Numbered from the stretch's first letter, positions 8,580-16,800 are shown. The stretch is 45,633 nt of DNA from CAZXYS01 sp964645005 (GCA_964645005.1 CAZXYS010000033.1:1-45633); one strand, 5' to 3'. The notes: generated by a model from the sequence alone, not told the origin. Numbers and translations: made by a program.

Positions 8580-11500
8580 CGATTACCACCTCTTTTTCTT
8601 TAACTTTATTATTATCTTTTTCTTTCTCGGTAAATTCAAGATCGCAGCGCAGACAACGCAATGCCTCGCGAGTAGCTTCCTCGACGGAAAGCGAGACTTC
8701 TACCTCGGCAAAGTTTCTCTTGCGCCACTCTGCCGGCGCCCTGAGAGTCTCTACTCTCTCGTCGCTCTGCAGCCTATCTTGTTCGTTTTCCACCGGCGGA
8801 ATATAAACTTTCGGCAGATTTGGTTCTTGCGGCTGGTTGAGATCGATTTTCCGCAGATAGCGATCGATCATAACCGCCGTTTTCTTGCCTGCTGCGATAG
8901 CTTCAACAACGGTATTTGGTCCGGTGGTGACGTCGCCCGCTGCAAAAACACCCTTGCGGCTGGTCATGAGCGTGCTTTCATCAACTTCGACAGTATTCCA
9001 TTTCGTCGTGCCGATACCGAACTTCTGCACTGCGCTCATCGTATCCTTGCCGGAATCCTCACTGATAGCGACAATCAGAGTGTCCAGCTCGATCAGATGT
9101 TCCGAGCCTTTGATCGGCACAGGTCTGCGCCTGCCGCTGGAATCCACCGCGCCGAGTTCATTCTTCATGCATTCCACGCCCGTAAGATTTCCGTCAATTG
9201 AGATGATCTTCACCGGCGATACCAGCGTTTTTATCTCAATGCCTTCCTGCATCGAAGCTTCGATCTCTTCTTCGAAAGCTGGCATTTCTTCTTTAGTCCT
9301 GCGATAAAGAATGGTAACGCTGTCGACATCTTTCTGGCGAAGCGCCACTCTTGCAGCGTCAATAGCAGAGTTACCGCCGCCAATGACTCCTACTCTGCCT
9401 TTAGCAAGATATTTACCATTCATATTAAATTCCTTGAGAAATTCAATTGAAGGATAAACGCCCGGGACATCTTCATTTTCGATCATCAATGGTTTGCTCT
9501 TATGCGCGCCCATTGCAAGAATCACCGCATCAAAACCATCGGAAAGAAGCCCGTCAACAGAAATATCTTTCCCGAGAGATGTATTGCATTTAATAGTTAT
9601 ATTCTCATCAAGGATCGATGCTATCTCCCGCATTATCACTTCTCTCGGAAGCCTGTATGAAGGAATAGCGCAGGTCAGCATTCCGCCGTATTGCGGCTCT
9701 GATTCATATATCGTCACCTGGTATCCCTTCAGTGAGAGATAATGCGCCGCTGTCAATCCCGCCGGACCTGAACCGATGATAGCCACTTTTTCTTTCTTTC
9801 GTTTTTTATATTGTCTTTGCGGCTTGTAGATCATCGGATCGATCCTGTCAGTAATAAATCGTTTCAGTGAACGGATAGCAATCGGATCGCCTCCGCTTGT
9901 GCCGGCACGGCATCTGCTTTCACATGGATGGTCGCAAACCCTTGCGCATACTGACGGGAATGGATTCGCCTCCCTAATGGTTTGATACGCCTCCTCATAT
10001 TCGCCTCTGGCAATATGAGCAACATAGCGCCAGGCTTCCGTATCGATCGGGCATGCCGCCTGACACGGCGCCCCGACAAGATCCGTGCAAACAAATGAAT
10101 CGCAGCGCTTATTTATTATGTGATCTTCATATTCTTTCCTGAAATACTTGATCGTGCTGAGCACCGGATTAGCTGCCGACTGTCCCAACCCGCACATCGA
10201 AGTATCCCTCACAACGTAAGCAAGCTCTTCGAGCAGCTCCAGATCCTTCATTGCCGCTTTGCCTTTGCTTATATCGTCGAGAATCTCGTACATCCGCTGA
10301 GTACCCTTCCGGCAAGTGAAGCATTTGCCGCAGGATTCATCTTTAAGAAAATTCATGAAATATTTTGCGACATCGACCATGCATGTATTCTCATCCATGA
10401 CGATCATACCGCCGGAACCCATGATAGAACCCACTTTGTTCAGGCTCTCATAATCGATTGGCAGGTCGAACATATTAGACGGGATACATCCGCCTGAAGG
10501 ACCACCCGTCTGTACTGCTTTGATCTTGGCTTTTCCGGAAGGTCCGCCGCCAATATCATAGACAACTTCGCTAATCCTTGTCCCGAGCGGCACTTCGACA
10601 AGACCTGTATTCCTGATCTTACCAACCAGCGAAAATATCTTCGTCCCGCTATTCCCTGCGACACCGACTTTTGCATATTCGTCAGCGCCCTGCTCGATAA
10701 TTACAGGAACATTCGCCAGCGTCTCAACATTATTTATACAAGTAGGAAAGCCATTAATACCCCTTTCAATGGGGTAGGGTGGGCGTTGGCGGGGTTCGCC
10801 CATTTTACCTTCGATAGATTTTATGAGTGCAGTTTCCTCCCCGCAAACAAAAGCCCCGGCGCCACGGACTATTTCAATGTCAAAATCAATACCGGTATTA
10901 AGTATGTTCTCGCCCAATAAACCATGATCCCTGACTTGTCTTAAGGCTATAAGAGTGTGTTTAATGGCTAACGGATACTCACTTCGAACGTAGATAATAC
11001 CTCTCTTAGCGCCAATGGCTATTCCTGCAATTATCATACCTTCGATTATGCTATGGGGATTGCCCTCCAGCAGACTGCGATCCATATAAGCACCAGGATC
11101 GCCCTCATCCGCATTGCAAACTAAGTAACTTAATTTACTTTTAGCTGCAAATTTTCTTGCCAGTTCCCATTTTTTCCCGGCGGGGAATCCTGCCCCACCC
11201 CTGCCACGCAAACCGGAGCGCTTCACCTCCTTGATGATCCATTCAGGATCGGGCTTGGTCAAAACGGCTGACAGTGCTCCATAGCCGCCCTGTTCTATAT
11301 AGTTCATAAACCTAATGGGATCAATGTGTTGGTTAGTTCCCATTATGTTTCTGGTTTGCTTACTGAAAAAAGGGATATCAGATTGGTAATCGTAGGGCTT
11401 TCTACTGGCAGTCTCTTTATAAATAAGTTCCTCGTCAATATATCCGCCGAGAGCTGATTCGATTACCCGTGGAACAGCCTCCATTTCAATATTTGGATAA

Positions 11501-11763
11501 AGATGGTCACCAGGTTCAACCAGAATAAATGGCTCAGTTTGGCAAAAGCCCTGGCAGCCGGTTATTCTGATATCAATTCTTTCTTGCAAAGACCTGTTTA
11601 GTATATATTTTTTAATTATTCTTATTACATCATTAGCGCCGCTTGCCTGACCGCAGGTTCCCGCGCTAACAATCAGAGTCGGTTTGCCGTTCTCAAACTT
11701 CTTTTCGTTTTGTATTCTGTGACGAAAAACGACAAAATCATCTACTGTACTAAATTTCTTCAT
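8572..11763 (-). CDS. NuoF-GltD fusion, large flavin subunit of a Stn-like transhydrogenase
   Basis: A 1063-residue fusion of two dehydrogenases. Residues about 25-105 are a thioredoxin-like [2Fe-2S] domain with Cys37, Cys70 and Cys74. Residues about 140-550 are NuoF/HydB-like: FMN/NADH motifs GLRGRGGAGFPAG (184-196), NADEGDPGAYMDR (217-229) and GAGAFVCGEE (301-310), then an SLBB region and the N3-type cluster Cys478/481/484/524. Residues about 554-1050 are GltD/NfnB-like: an eight-Cys Fe-S domain (CQAACPID; CARVCDHPCESRC), the FAD motif GSGPAGL (664-670) and the NAD(P)-binding motif GVIGGGNSAIDAARVAL. Carrying both a HydB-type FMN site and an NfnB-type FAD site matches the large subunit of Stn (Sporomusa-type Nfn) transhydrogenases, which couple NADPH, NADH and ferredoxin. 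Direction and cofactor specificity here are inferred. Confidence 0.9.
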   Translation of the reverse strand: MKKFSTVDDFVVFRHRIQNEKKFENGKPTLIVSAGTCGQASGANDVIRIIKKYILNRSLQERIDIRITGCQGFCQTEPFILVEPGDHLYPNIEMEAVPRVIESALGGYIDEELIYKETASRKPYDYQSDIPFFSKQTRNIMGTNQHIDPIRFMNYIEQGGYGALSAVLTKPDPEWIIKEVKRSGLRGRGGAGFPAGKKWELARKFAAKSKLSYLVCNADEGDPGAYMDRSLLEGNPHSIIEGMIIAGIAIGAKRGIIYVRSEYPLAIKHTLIALRQVRDHGLLGENILNTGIDFDIEIVRGAGAFVCGEETALIKSIEGKMGEPRQRPPYPIERGINGFPTCINNVETLANVPVIIEQGADEYAKVGVAGNSGTKIFSLVGKIRNTGLVEVPLGTRISEVVYDIGGGPSGKAKIKAVQTGGPSGGCIPSNMFDLPIDYESLNKVGSIMGSGGMIVMDENTCMVDVAKYFMNFLKDESCGKCFTCRKGTQRMYEILDDISKGKAAMKDLELLEELAYVVRDTSMCGLGQSAANPVLSTIKYFRKEYEDHIINKRCDSFVCTDLVGAPCQAACPIDTEAWRYVAHIARGEYEEAYQTIREANPFPSVCARVCDHPCESRCRAGTSGGDPIAIRSLKRFITDRIDPMIYKPQRQYKKRKKEKVAIIGSGPAGLTAAHYLSLKGYQVTIYESEPQYGGMLTCAIPSYRLPREVIMREIASILDENITIKCNTSLGKDISVDGLLSDGFDAVILAMGAHKSKPLMIENEDVPGVYPSIEFLKEFNMNGKYLAKGRVGVIGGGNSAIDAARVALRQKDVDSVTILYRRTKEEMPAFEEEIEASMQEGIEIKTLVSPVKIISIDGNLTGVECMKNELGAVDSSGRRRPVPIKGSEHLIELDTLIVAISEDSGKDTMSAVQKFGIGTTKWNTVEVDESTLMTSRKGVFAAGDVTTGPNTVVEAIAAGKKTAVMIDRYLRKIDLNQPQEPNLPKVYIPPVENEQDRLQSDERVETLRAPAEWRKRNFAEVEVSLSVEEATREALRCLRCDLEFTEKEKDNNKVKEKEVVIDG

Positions 11764-11802
11764 GTAACAACCTTATGTATTTTAAGAACACCATCATTTT
11801 TT

Positions 11803-12639
11803 CTAATATGCCAATGTGCCGCTTAGATCAAGTACATGACCTTTACACCCCTTGCGCGGGCAAATCTGTACAATTCCTCCGCCCCTTACAATCATAGGAA
11901 CCATTTTTATTCCGCATTCCGGGCAGTCCGAAGCGCCAATTAGTTCGGAATGGCAGTGCGGGCAGAATATCTGAACGATTGTATCTTCCGGGACTTCGAA
12001 CTCCGAAGCTACATTGTAACTGCCATAAAGACTTGACATAGCCAGCCAGCCATGCTTGTTTCCAAAAGATACTGTCACTCGTATCGATGGATACCCGTCG
12101 ATCAAATGATTCTGATCCATCAGACTATGATTACATCTTGAACAACTTACTTCCACGGGGAATATACGTTGATCAGAATCAATTTCAACCCTGTCGAGTC
12201 CTTCAAGAGATTTGTCGATTATTGGCTGAACTCTTGAGCGGGTTACATTCGAAAAATACTGTCCGTCAACGACTACAATCGGTCCAACCGCGCAGGCACC
12301 AAGGCAGTTCACCGTTTCAAGAGTGAATTCCTTATCTTTGGTGGTTCCTCCCGGTTTGACATTTAAGCGTTCCTGGAACTCTTCCGCAATCGCAGGTCCA
12401 CCTCTGACATGACATGCTGTTCCCAGACACACGGATACGAGATGTTTGCCTCTCGGTTCCAGACTAAACGCTTTGTAAAAGGTAGCAACTCCATAGACAT
12501 CTACCAGAGATCTCCCGGTTTCTTTTGCTACTTCTCTGAGTTCTTCCTCAGGAAGGTAACCGAATTTTCCCTGAATTCTCTCTAAGATAGCTAAAAGACC
12601 GTCAATGCGACCATTTTTCTGAAAATCTGTCATTTCCAT
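11803..12639 (-). CDS. NuoE/HydC-like [2Fe-2S] subunit with a zinc-ribbon C-terminus
   Basis: A 278-residue protein. Residues 1-150 are a standard NuoE/HydC subunit (helical N-terminus, then thioredoxin-like fold) with [2Fe-2S] ligands Cys71, Cys76, Cys112 and Cys116 (CLGTACH and NCLGACAVGP). NuoE proteins usually end near residue 160. Here about 120 residues follow with four Cys pairs: 166/169, 226/229, 239/242 and 260/265, the pattern of zinc-ribbon or rubredoxin-like knuckles. It sits 39 bases upstream of the NuoF-GltD gene in the operon, as expected for subunits of one complex. The tail may dock an extra partner such as the Cys-rich mini-protein encoded just upstream. ATG at 12639 or 12633 could be the start. 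Confidence 0.88.
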   Translation of the reverse strand: MEMTDFQKNGRIDGLLAILERIQGKFGYLPEEELREVAKETGRSLVDVYGVATFYKAFSLEPRGKHLVSVCLGTACHVRGGPAIAEEFQERLNVKPGGTTKDKEFTLETVNCLGACAVGPIVVVDGQYFSNVTRSRVQPIIDKSLEGLDRVEIDSDQRIFPVEVSCSRCNHSLMDQNHLIDGYPSIRVTVSFGNKHGWLAMSSLYGSYNVASEFEVPEDTIVQIFCPHCHSELIGASDCPECGIKMVPMIVRGGGIVQICPRKGCKGHVLDLSGTLAY

Positions 12640-12735
12640 ATATAATCTTCTATAATTTCAAAAAAAATGTATTATTATGAATTTTTGTCCAAGTCATCTT
12701 ATCTCAGTATTTTTTTGTATAACCTTAACCGTTAA

Positions 12736-13053
12736 TTACACATACTCATTGCAATGCCAAACACCTCCGTTAGTTAAAGCGTAAGTACATTCAAAGCGTT
12801 TTTGACAATTAATACATAAACCTTTGAAAACTTGTTCCTTCTTGATCGGATTTTTATGCTTGATGGGAGTTCCCTGGATTTCCGATTCATTATTTTCCGA
12901 TGTATCTATTCCATTATATTCATCACAATAGAATATATGTCCGTTTTGATCTTTACGATGAATGCAATTATCAATGCTGTTACACGTAGCGCAAATCCCT
13001 AACTGCTCGACAGGGTTTTTATTATTCATCGATGACTCTTGATAATAATCCAT
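12736..13053 (-). CDS. small tandem Cys-rich metal-binding protein, unknown family
   Basis: A 105-residue protein made of two similar Cys modules separated by a polar linker: Cys21-x2-Cys24-x5-Cys30-x12-Cys43 ending CDEY, and Cys80-x2-Cys83-x5-Cys89-x11-Cys101 ending CNEY. Each module could bind one zinc or Fe-S centre. I recall single-module proteins of this kind in anaerobes but know no assigned function. It is first on the minus strand, 96 bases before the NuoE-like gene, and shares its orientation, so it probably belongs to the redox operon or is transcribed just ahead of it. An alternative start is ATG 13029. Candidate roles are redox sensing, an electron-transfer mediator or a complex-assembly factor; none is shown by the sequence. 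Confidence 0.7.
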   Translation of the reverse strand: MDYYQESSMNNKNPVEQLGICATCNSIDNCIHRKDQNGHIFYCDEYNGIDTSENNESEIQGTPIKHKNPIKKEQVFKGLCINCQKRFECTYALTNGGVWHCNEYV

Positions 13054-13339
13054 TAATAACTCTCATAGTTATTTTATTTTCCTGGTAAAACTCACTCTAA
13101 ATAATTGTTTTCAAGCAATATGCCATTATTTTATTGTCATCATACTTTTGGATATTAAGTGTTGCTGCAGTATTAAGTGGTTTAATATCAACATTTTACG
13201 AGTTGTTAGTTTTTAGCTGCTTGTAAGTTCTTTTGTAGGAATGACTAAAAGAAATGAATTGAGGTGGGAAACTTAGTACCGATGGGGAAAATTTACCCGA
13301 TGTTTGCATCTACTCATTTAACTCATAATCTTGATTATT
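13054..13339. other. gene-free AT-rich upstream region of the redox operon
   Basis: No convincing coding frame, RNA gene or promoter of the TTTG/TAnnTTTG type is visible. This interval must contain the minus-strand promoter for the Cys-rich protein and probably for the whole redox operon. Confidence 0.5.
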
Positions 13340-13375
13340 AAAAGCGGTCAGAGGTGAACTTTGAGCGCTTTTTTT
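13340..13375 (+). terminator. orphan terminator, inverted copy of the redox-operon terminator
   Basis: AAAAGCGGTCA pairs with TGAGCGCTTTT (one G-G mismatch) around an 11-base loop, then a T-run. It matches the reverse complement of 6213-6250 with only two substitutions over 36 bases. No plus-strand gene lies upstream for it to terminate, which makes its position odd. Confidence 0.7.
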
Positions 13376-13430
13376 ATACTTTATGATAATCCCTGAAAAT
13401 TCATTAGAAGAATTTCCTCATCCCTAAATG

Positions 13431-13565
13431 AGGGTGGCTCAAAAGTAAGGAATTGTGGTCATAGTTCGACTCCGCCCACTATGACACTCCTATGAAAACT
13501 TGTTTTTGTCACACCCTGAGCGGAGTCGAAGGATAGACAAACACAAATTTTGAGTCAGCCCACTA
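13431..13565. repeat. MITE-like non-coding element (copy 1)
   Basis: The ends are imperfect inverted repeats (AGGGTGGCTCAAAAG against ATTTTGAGTCAGCCCACT). Inside, GTTCGACTCCGC pairs with GCGGAGTCGAAG, and GTCATAG pairs with CTATGAC, so the whole element can fold into a long hairpin. No coding frame. Related elements lie at 14645-14760 and 35436-35582. Confidence 0.6.
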
Positions 13566-13671
13566 TATTAACAATTATCTTTCATGAAGAAAAAGAATTT
13601 TATATATTAGTTTTGGGAATTTGTTAATAAGTAATAATAAAAAAGTCTTGTTTACGTAAAAATTCACAAAT

Positions 13672-13695
13672 CATTGCCCAAAATATTTGGCAATG
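13672..13695. promoter_or_regulatory. inverted repeat overlapping the rplM -33 element
   Basis: CATTGCC and GGCAATG are perfect 7-bp arms around a 10-base AT-rich centre. The right arm overlaps the TTTG of the predicted rplM promoter, the position of a repressor-type operator. The protein that might bind is unknown. Confidence 0.4.
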
Positions 13696-13717
13696 TGAAA
13701 AATAGTGAATAATTTTG
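13686..13717 (+). promoter_or_regulatory. Bacteroidetes-type promoter for rplM-rpsI
   Basis: TTTG at 13686-13689 and TAATTTTG at 13710-13717 are separated by 20 bases, matching the TTTG-N19/20-TAnnTTTG pattern. The rplM start lies about 42 bases downstream. Confidence 0.65.
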
Positions 13718-13759
13718 TAATCTGTATTTTTTAAACCCGAATAATTTAGGGAGTTCACA

Positions 13760-14209
13760 GTGAAAAGGACAGATGATATAACGCGATCAATGCGGAAAGA
13801 AGACGTTGATAGAAAATGGCTGCTGGTGGACGCTTCCGGCAAAACGGTCGGAAGACTTAGCTCGCAGATAGCTCACTTGCTGCGCGGCAAGCATAAGCCA
13901 TGGTTCACGCCTCATGTGGATTGCGGCGATTTCGTGGTTGTCATCAACGCAGATAAAGTAGTCATGACAGGCAAAAGAATGGAACAGCAGCAGTACTTCC
14001 ACTATACCGGCTACCCCGGCGGGGGCAGACATGAAAGCTTTAAACTGCTCATGGAGAAAAAACCTGAAAAAATCGTATGGCACTCGGTGCGCAGGATGCT
14101 GCCGAAAAACAGACTGGGCAGAAAAATGCTCAAAAAGCTGAAGGTCTATAAAGGCGATCAGCACCCGCATCAGGCACAGAAACCGGAAGCACACGAAGTT
14201 GAAGCATGA
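13760..14209 (+). CDS. rplM: 50S ribosomal protein uL13
   Basis: A 149-residue protein with the uL13 landmarks: RKWLLVDASGKTVGRLSS at the N-terminus, LRGKHKPWFTPHVDCGDFVVVINA, and the C-terminal KGDQHPHQAQKP. It binds 23S rRNA during early large-subunit assembly. The start is GTG at 13760 with AGGGAG about 6 bases upstream. It is co-transcribed with rpsI 28 bases downstream, the conserved bacterial order, and a good Bacteroidetes-type promoter lies upstream. Length is normal for the family. Confidence 0.97.
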   Translation: MKRTDDITRSMRKEDVDRKWLLVDASGKTVGRLSSQIAHLLRGKHKPWFTPHVDCGDFVVVINADKVVMTGKRMEQQQYFHYTGYPGGGRHESFKLLMEKKPEKIVWHSVRRMLPKNRLGRKMLKKLKVYKGDQHPHQAQKPEAHEVEA

Positions 14210-14237
14210 ATATAATCAATCATTACGGAGTTAATAA

Positions 14238-14627
14238 ATGAAAGCTTATATTGGTACAGGCAGAAGGAAGAATTCTGTTGCCCGGGTCAGGCTGGTAACG
14301 CCGGGTTCGGGGAAATATCTTGTAAATAAGGAACCGTTTATCGAGTATTTTCCGACCGAAATTCACAGGATGAACGCCGTCAAACCGCTGGAAGTTACTG
14401 ATACTACCGGTGATTTCGATGTATATGTAACTGTCAGCGGCGGCGGCAAAAGCGGTCAGACAGGCGCCACCCAGCTCGGAATTGCAAGAGCGCTGGTGGA
14501 ATTCAACGAAGAATTGAAGAAAACACTTCGCAGCCATGACCTGCTGACCCGCGATCCGAGAATGGTGGAACGTAAGAAGTATGGGCAGAAGAAAGCCAGA
14601 AAACAGTTCCAGTTCTCGAAGCGTTAA
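14238..14627 (+). CDS. rpsI: 30S ribosomal protein uS9
   Basis: A 129-residue protein with the uS9 hallmarks: GTGRRKNSVARVRL near the start, GGGKSGQTGATQLGIARAL in the middle, and the basic C-terminal RKKYGQKKARKQFQFSKR whose last residues reach the ribosomal P site. It follows rplM in the usual operon and is separated from rpsB by a MITE-like element rather than being directly joined to it. Confidence 0.97.
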   Translation: MKAYIGTGRRKNSVARVRLVTPGSGKYLVNKEPFIEYFPTEIHRMNAVKPLEVTDTTGDFDVYVTVSGGGKSGQTGATQLGIARALVEFNEELKKTLRSHDLLTRDPRMVERKKYGQKKARKQFQFSKR

Positions 14628-14644
14628 AAATTTTGGATTAATAT

Positions 14645-14760
14645 GGGGCAGTCTTCATAGTTGTTTTTGTCTATCCTTCGGCTTAGCTCAGGATGACAAA
14701 AACATGTCACATTGAGCGGAGTCGAATTGCGACAACTTTAAACAACTAAGAGACGCCTTC
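14645..14760. repeat. MITE-like non-coding element (copy 2)
   Basis: Imperfect terminal inverted repeats (GGGCAGTCTTCATAGTTG against CAACTAAGAGACGCCTTC), with GTTTTTGTC and GACAAAAAC as a perfect 9-bp internal pair. The core contains GAGCGGAGTCGAA, also present in copy 1 at 13518-13530. It fills most of the 249-base gap between rpsI and rpsB. Confidence 0.6.
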
Positions 14761-14876
14761 ATCTTGAAACTTTAATCAACAAACAATCATGTTCCCGGAC
14801 TGATCGTGTGTGACTGCAGTGCAGTTGAGCGGCAAGGAAGAAAGGAACAGAAGTTAAACACAAATGGAGTTAAATT

Positions 14877-15905
14877 ATGGAACACTATGTCTCGATTGAA
14901 CAATTGCTGGCGTCGGGAGCGCATTTCGGACACCTGACACGCCGTTGGAATCCCAAAATGGAACAATTCATTTTCACCGAAAGAAATGGGATCCATATTA
15001 TTGATCTTAGGAAAACCCAGGTTCTGCTTGACATTGCAAGAGATGTCATTTATGACATGGCTGCTCAGGGAAGAAATATTCTCTTTGTCGGCACAAAGTC
15101 CCAGGCAAAAGATTTAATGGAAGAACATGCCAAAGAATGCGGCATGAACTACGTTACGGAACGCTGGCTGGGTGGTATGCTCACCAATTTCCAGACTATC
15201 AGAAAAAGTATCAAGCGGCTTGAACAAATTGACAAGATGGAAGTGGACGGCACTTTCGAGAAAATTACGAAGAAAGAAAGGCTGATGCTCTACCGCGAGC
15301 GTGAAAGGCTGAGGAAATTCTTCGGCGGAATAGAAGATATGACTAGGCTTCCCGGGGCACTGTTTGTAGTGGATATCAAGAAAGAGCATATAGCTATTAA
15401 AGAAGCTAAAATCCTTAGAATTCCGGTGATAGGGCTGGTTGATACAAATTGCGATCCGGAAGAAGCGGATTATCCGATACCAGCAAATGATGATTCCAAT
15501 AAAACTATCGAATTGGTAGCAAATGTGATTAAGGAAGCTATCAATGAAGGCATGGAACTCTCGAAAGCAAGAAAAGCCGAGCTTGAAGCTGATGATGAGC
15601 GCCAAGCCAAGGAAACCGAAGCGCCCGAACCTGAAGATGTCACAAAAGTACAGCGCAAGATGAGAGGACGTAAGACTAAGAAATCCGCTAAAGGAAAGAA
15701 AGAAAAGGCTGAGGAAGCTGATGAACACTCAGAAGAAACTGAGGAAGATCAGAAGGAAGAACACCAAACGGAAACAGCGGAAGAAGCTAAGTCAGAAGAG
15801 ACAAATGAAACTGAATCGAGCGACCAGACTGCTGAAACTGAAGAAAAACAGGAAGCATCTTCTGAGAGTTCGGAATCCGAAGAATCACAAAAAGAAGACA
15901 AATAA
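14877..15905 (+). CDS. rpsB: 30S ribosomal protein uS2 with a long acidic tail
   Basis: A 342-residue protein. Residues 1-235 are canonical uS2 (start HYVSIEQLLASGAHFGHLTR, then RWNPKMEQFIFTERNGIHII, ERWLGGMLTNF and the VDTNCDPEEADYPIPAND segment). Typical uS2 has about 230-260 residues; this one adds roughly 100 residues dominated by Glu, Lys, Ser and Thr (from about residue 240), predicted disordered and strongly acidic after a short basic patch (RGRKTKKSAKGKK). Such extensions occur in some FCB bacteria, but their role is unknown. A good ribosome site (ATGGAG, 8 bases before ATG) supports the start. It heads rpsB-tsf-pyrH-frr. Confidence 0.96.
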   Translation: MEHYVSIEQLLASGAHFGHLTRRWNPKMEQFIFTERNGIHIIDLRKTQVLLDIARDVIYDMAAQGRNILFVGTKSQAKDLMEEHAKECGMNYVTERWLGGMLTNFQTIRKSIKRLEQIDKMEVDGTFEKITKKERLMLYRERERLRKFFGGIEDMTRLPGALFVVDIKKEHIAIKEAKILRIPVIGLVDTNCDPEEADYPIPANDDSNKTIELVANVIKEAINEGMELSKARKAELEADDERQAKETEAPEPEDVTKVQRKMRGRKTKKSAKGKKEKAEEADEHSEETEEDQKEEHQTETAEEAKSEETNETESSDQTAETEEKQEASSESSESEESQKEDK

Positions 15906-15939
15906 TTGATTTTAAAAGAATTAGAGAAAGAAAAGCGTT

Positions 15940-16800
15940 ATGGCACAGATAACCCCGCAGAATGTAAAAGAACTTCGGGATAAGACAGGCGCCGGCATGG
16001 GCGACTGTAAGAAAGCGCTTGTCGAAGCCGACGGCAATATGGAAGAAGCTATCGAGATCCTTCGCAAGAAGGGCGCTGCTTCGGCTGCCAAGAGAGCTGA
16101 TCGATCAGCCAACGACGGGCTTATCGTAGCAAAAACTACTGATGATGGCAAAAAAGGCGTCATAGTTGAAGTGAACTGCGAAACCGACTTCGTCGCGCGT
16201 AACGAGGGATTTGAAAAGTACGTGCATACGGCAGCGCAGGCATTGCTGGAAAGCGATGTCGACAAAATAGATGACCTGATGAAAGTCCAGGTCGGCAAAG
16301 ACACCATTGAACAATTGCACAACGAGATTCTTGCTAAATTCAGCGAGAAGGTTGAAGTCCGAAGATTCGATAGAATCAAGACTGACGGCTATGTTTCCGA
16401 GTATATTCATACCGGCAGCAGGCTTGCGGTACTTCTGGAAGTTTCGGCTAACGAATTAACCGATAACGCAAAAGAACTCGTACACGACATAGCAATGCAG
16501 GTCGCCGCTATGAATCCGCTTTACATAGACAGTGATAATGTTCCCGATGATGTAAAGGAAAAAGAAAAAGAAATTTACATTCAAAATGCCAAAGACGAAG
16601 GCAAAAACGAAGAGATAGCTCAAAAAATCGCAGAAGGCAGATTGAATAAATATTACCAGGAAAACTGCCTGGTGGATCAGATATTCGTTAAGGATTCCAA
16701 GAAGACCGTTAACGATGTTCTGAAAGAAATCTCCAAGGAAATCGGAAGTGATATTAAAGTTAAGAAGTTTCTCAGATTCTATCTCGGCGAAGAAATATAA
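15940..16800 (+). CDS. tsf: translation elongation factor Ts
   Basis: A 286-residue EF-Ts, the guanine-nucleotide exchange factor for EF-Tu. The N-terminal UBA-like domain carries the signature VKELRDKTGAGMGDCKKAL, and the core has VIVEVNCETDFVARN. A later MNPLYIDSDNVP segment and the C-terminal module complete the normal bacterial length. It lies 34 bases after rpsB and 19 before pyrH in the conserved translation operon. Confidence 0.97.
   Translation: MAQITPQNVKELRDKTGAGMGDCKKALVEADGNMEEAIEILRKKGAASAAKRADRSANDGLIVAKTTDDGKKGVIVEVNCETDFVARNEGFEKYVHTAAQALLESDVDKIDDLMKVQVGKDTIEQLHNEILAKFSEKVEVRRFDRIKTDGYVSEYIHTGSRLAVLLEVSANELTDNAKELVHDIAMQVAAMNPLYIDSDNVPDDVKEKEKEIYIQNAKDEGKNEEIAQKIAEGRLNKYYQENCLVDQIFVKDSKKTVNDVLKEISKEIGSDIKVKKFLRFYLGEEI

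Noticed and set aside
8566..9307. Plus-strand open frames opposite the NuoF-GltD gene
   Set aside because: Shadows of the conserved minus-strand coding sequence; no motifs.
6271..13053. Hydrogenase or complex I operon
   Set aside because: No H-cluster, NiFe or membrane Nuo subunit is present; only the diaphorase-type parts and a GltB-like protein.
15114..15728. Minus-strand 204-codon frame opposite rpsB
   Set aside because: Antisense to conserved uS2; Phe/Ser-rich artefact of the acidic Lys/Glu codons.
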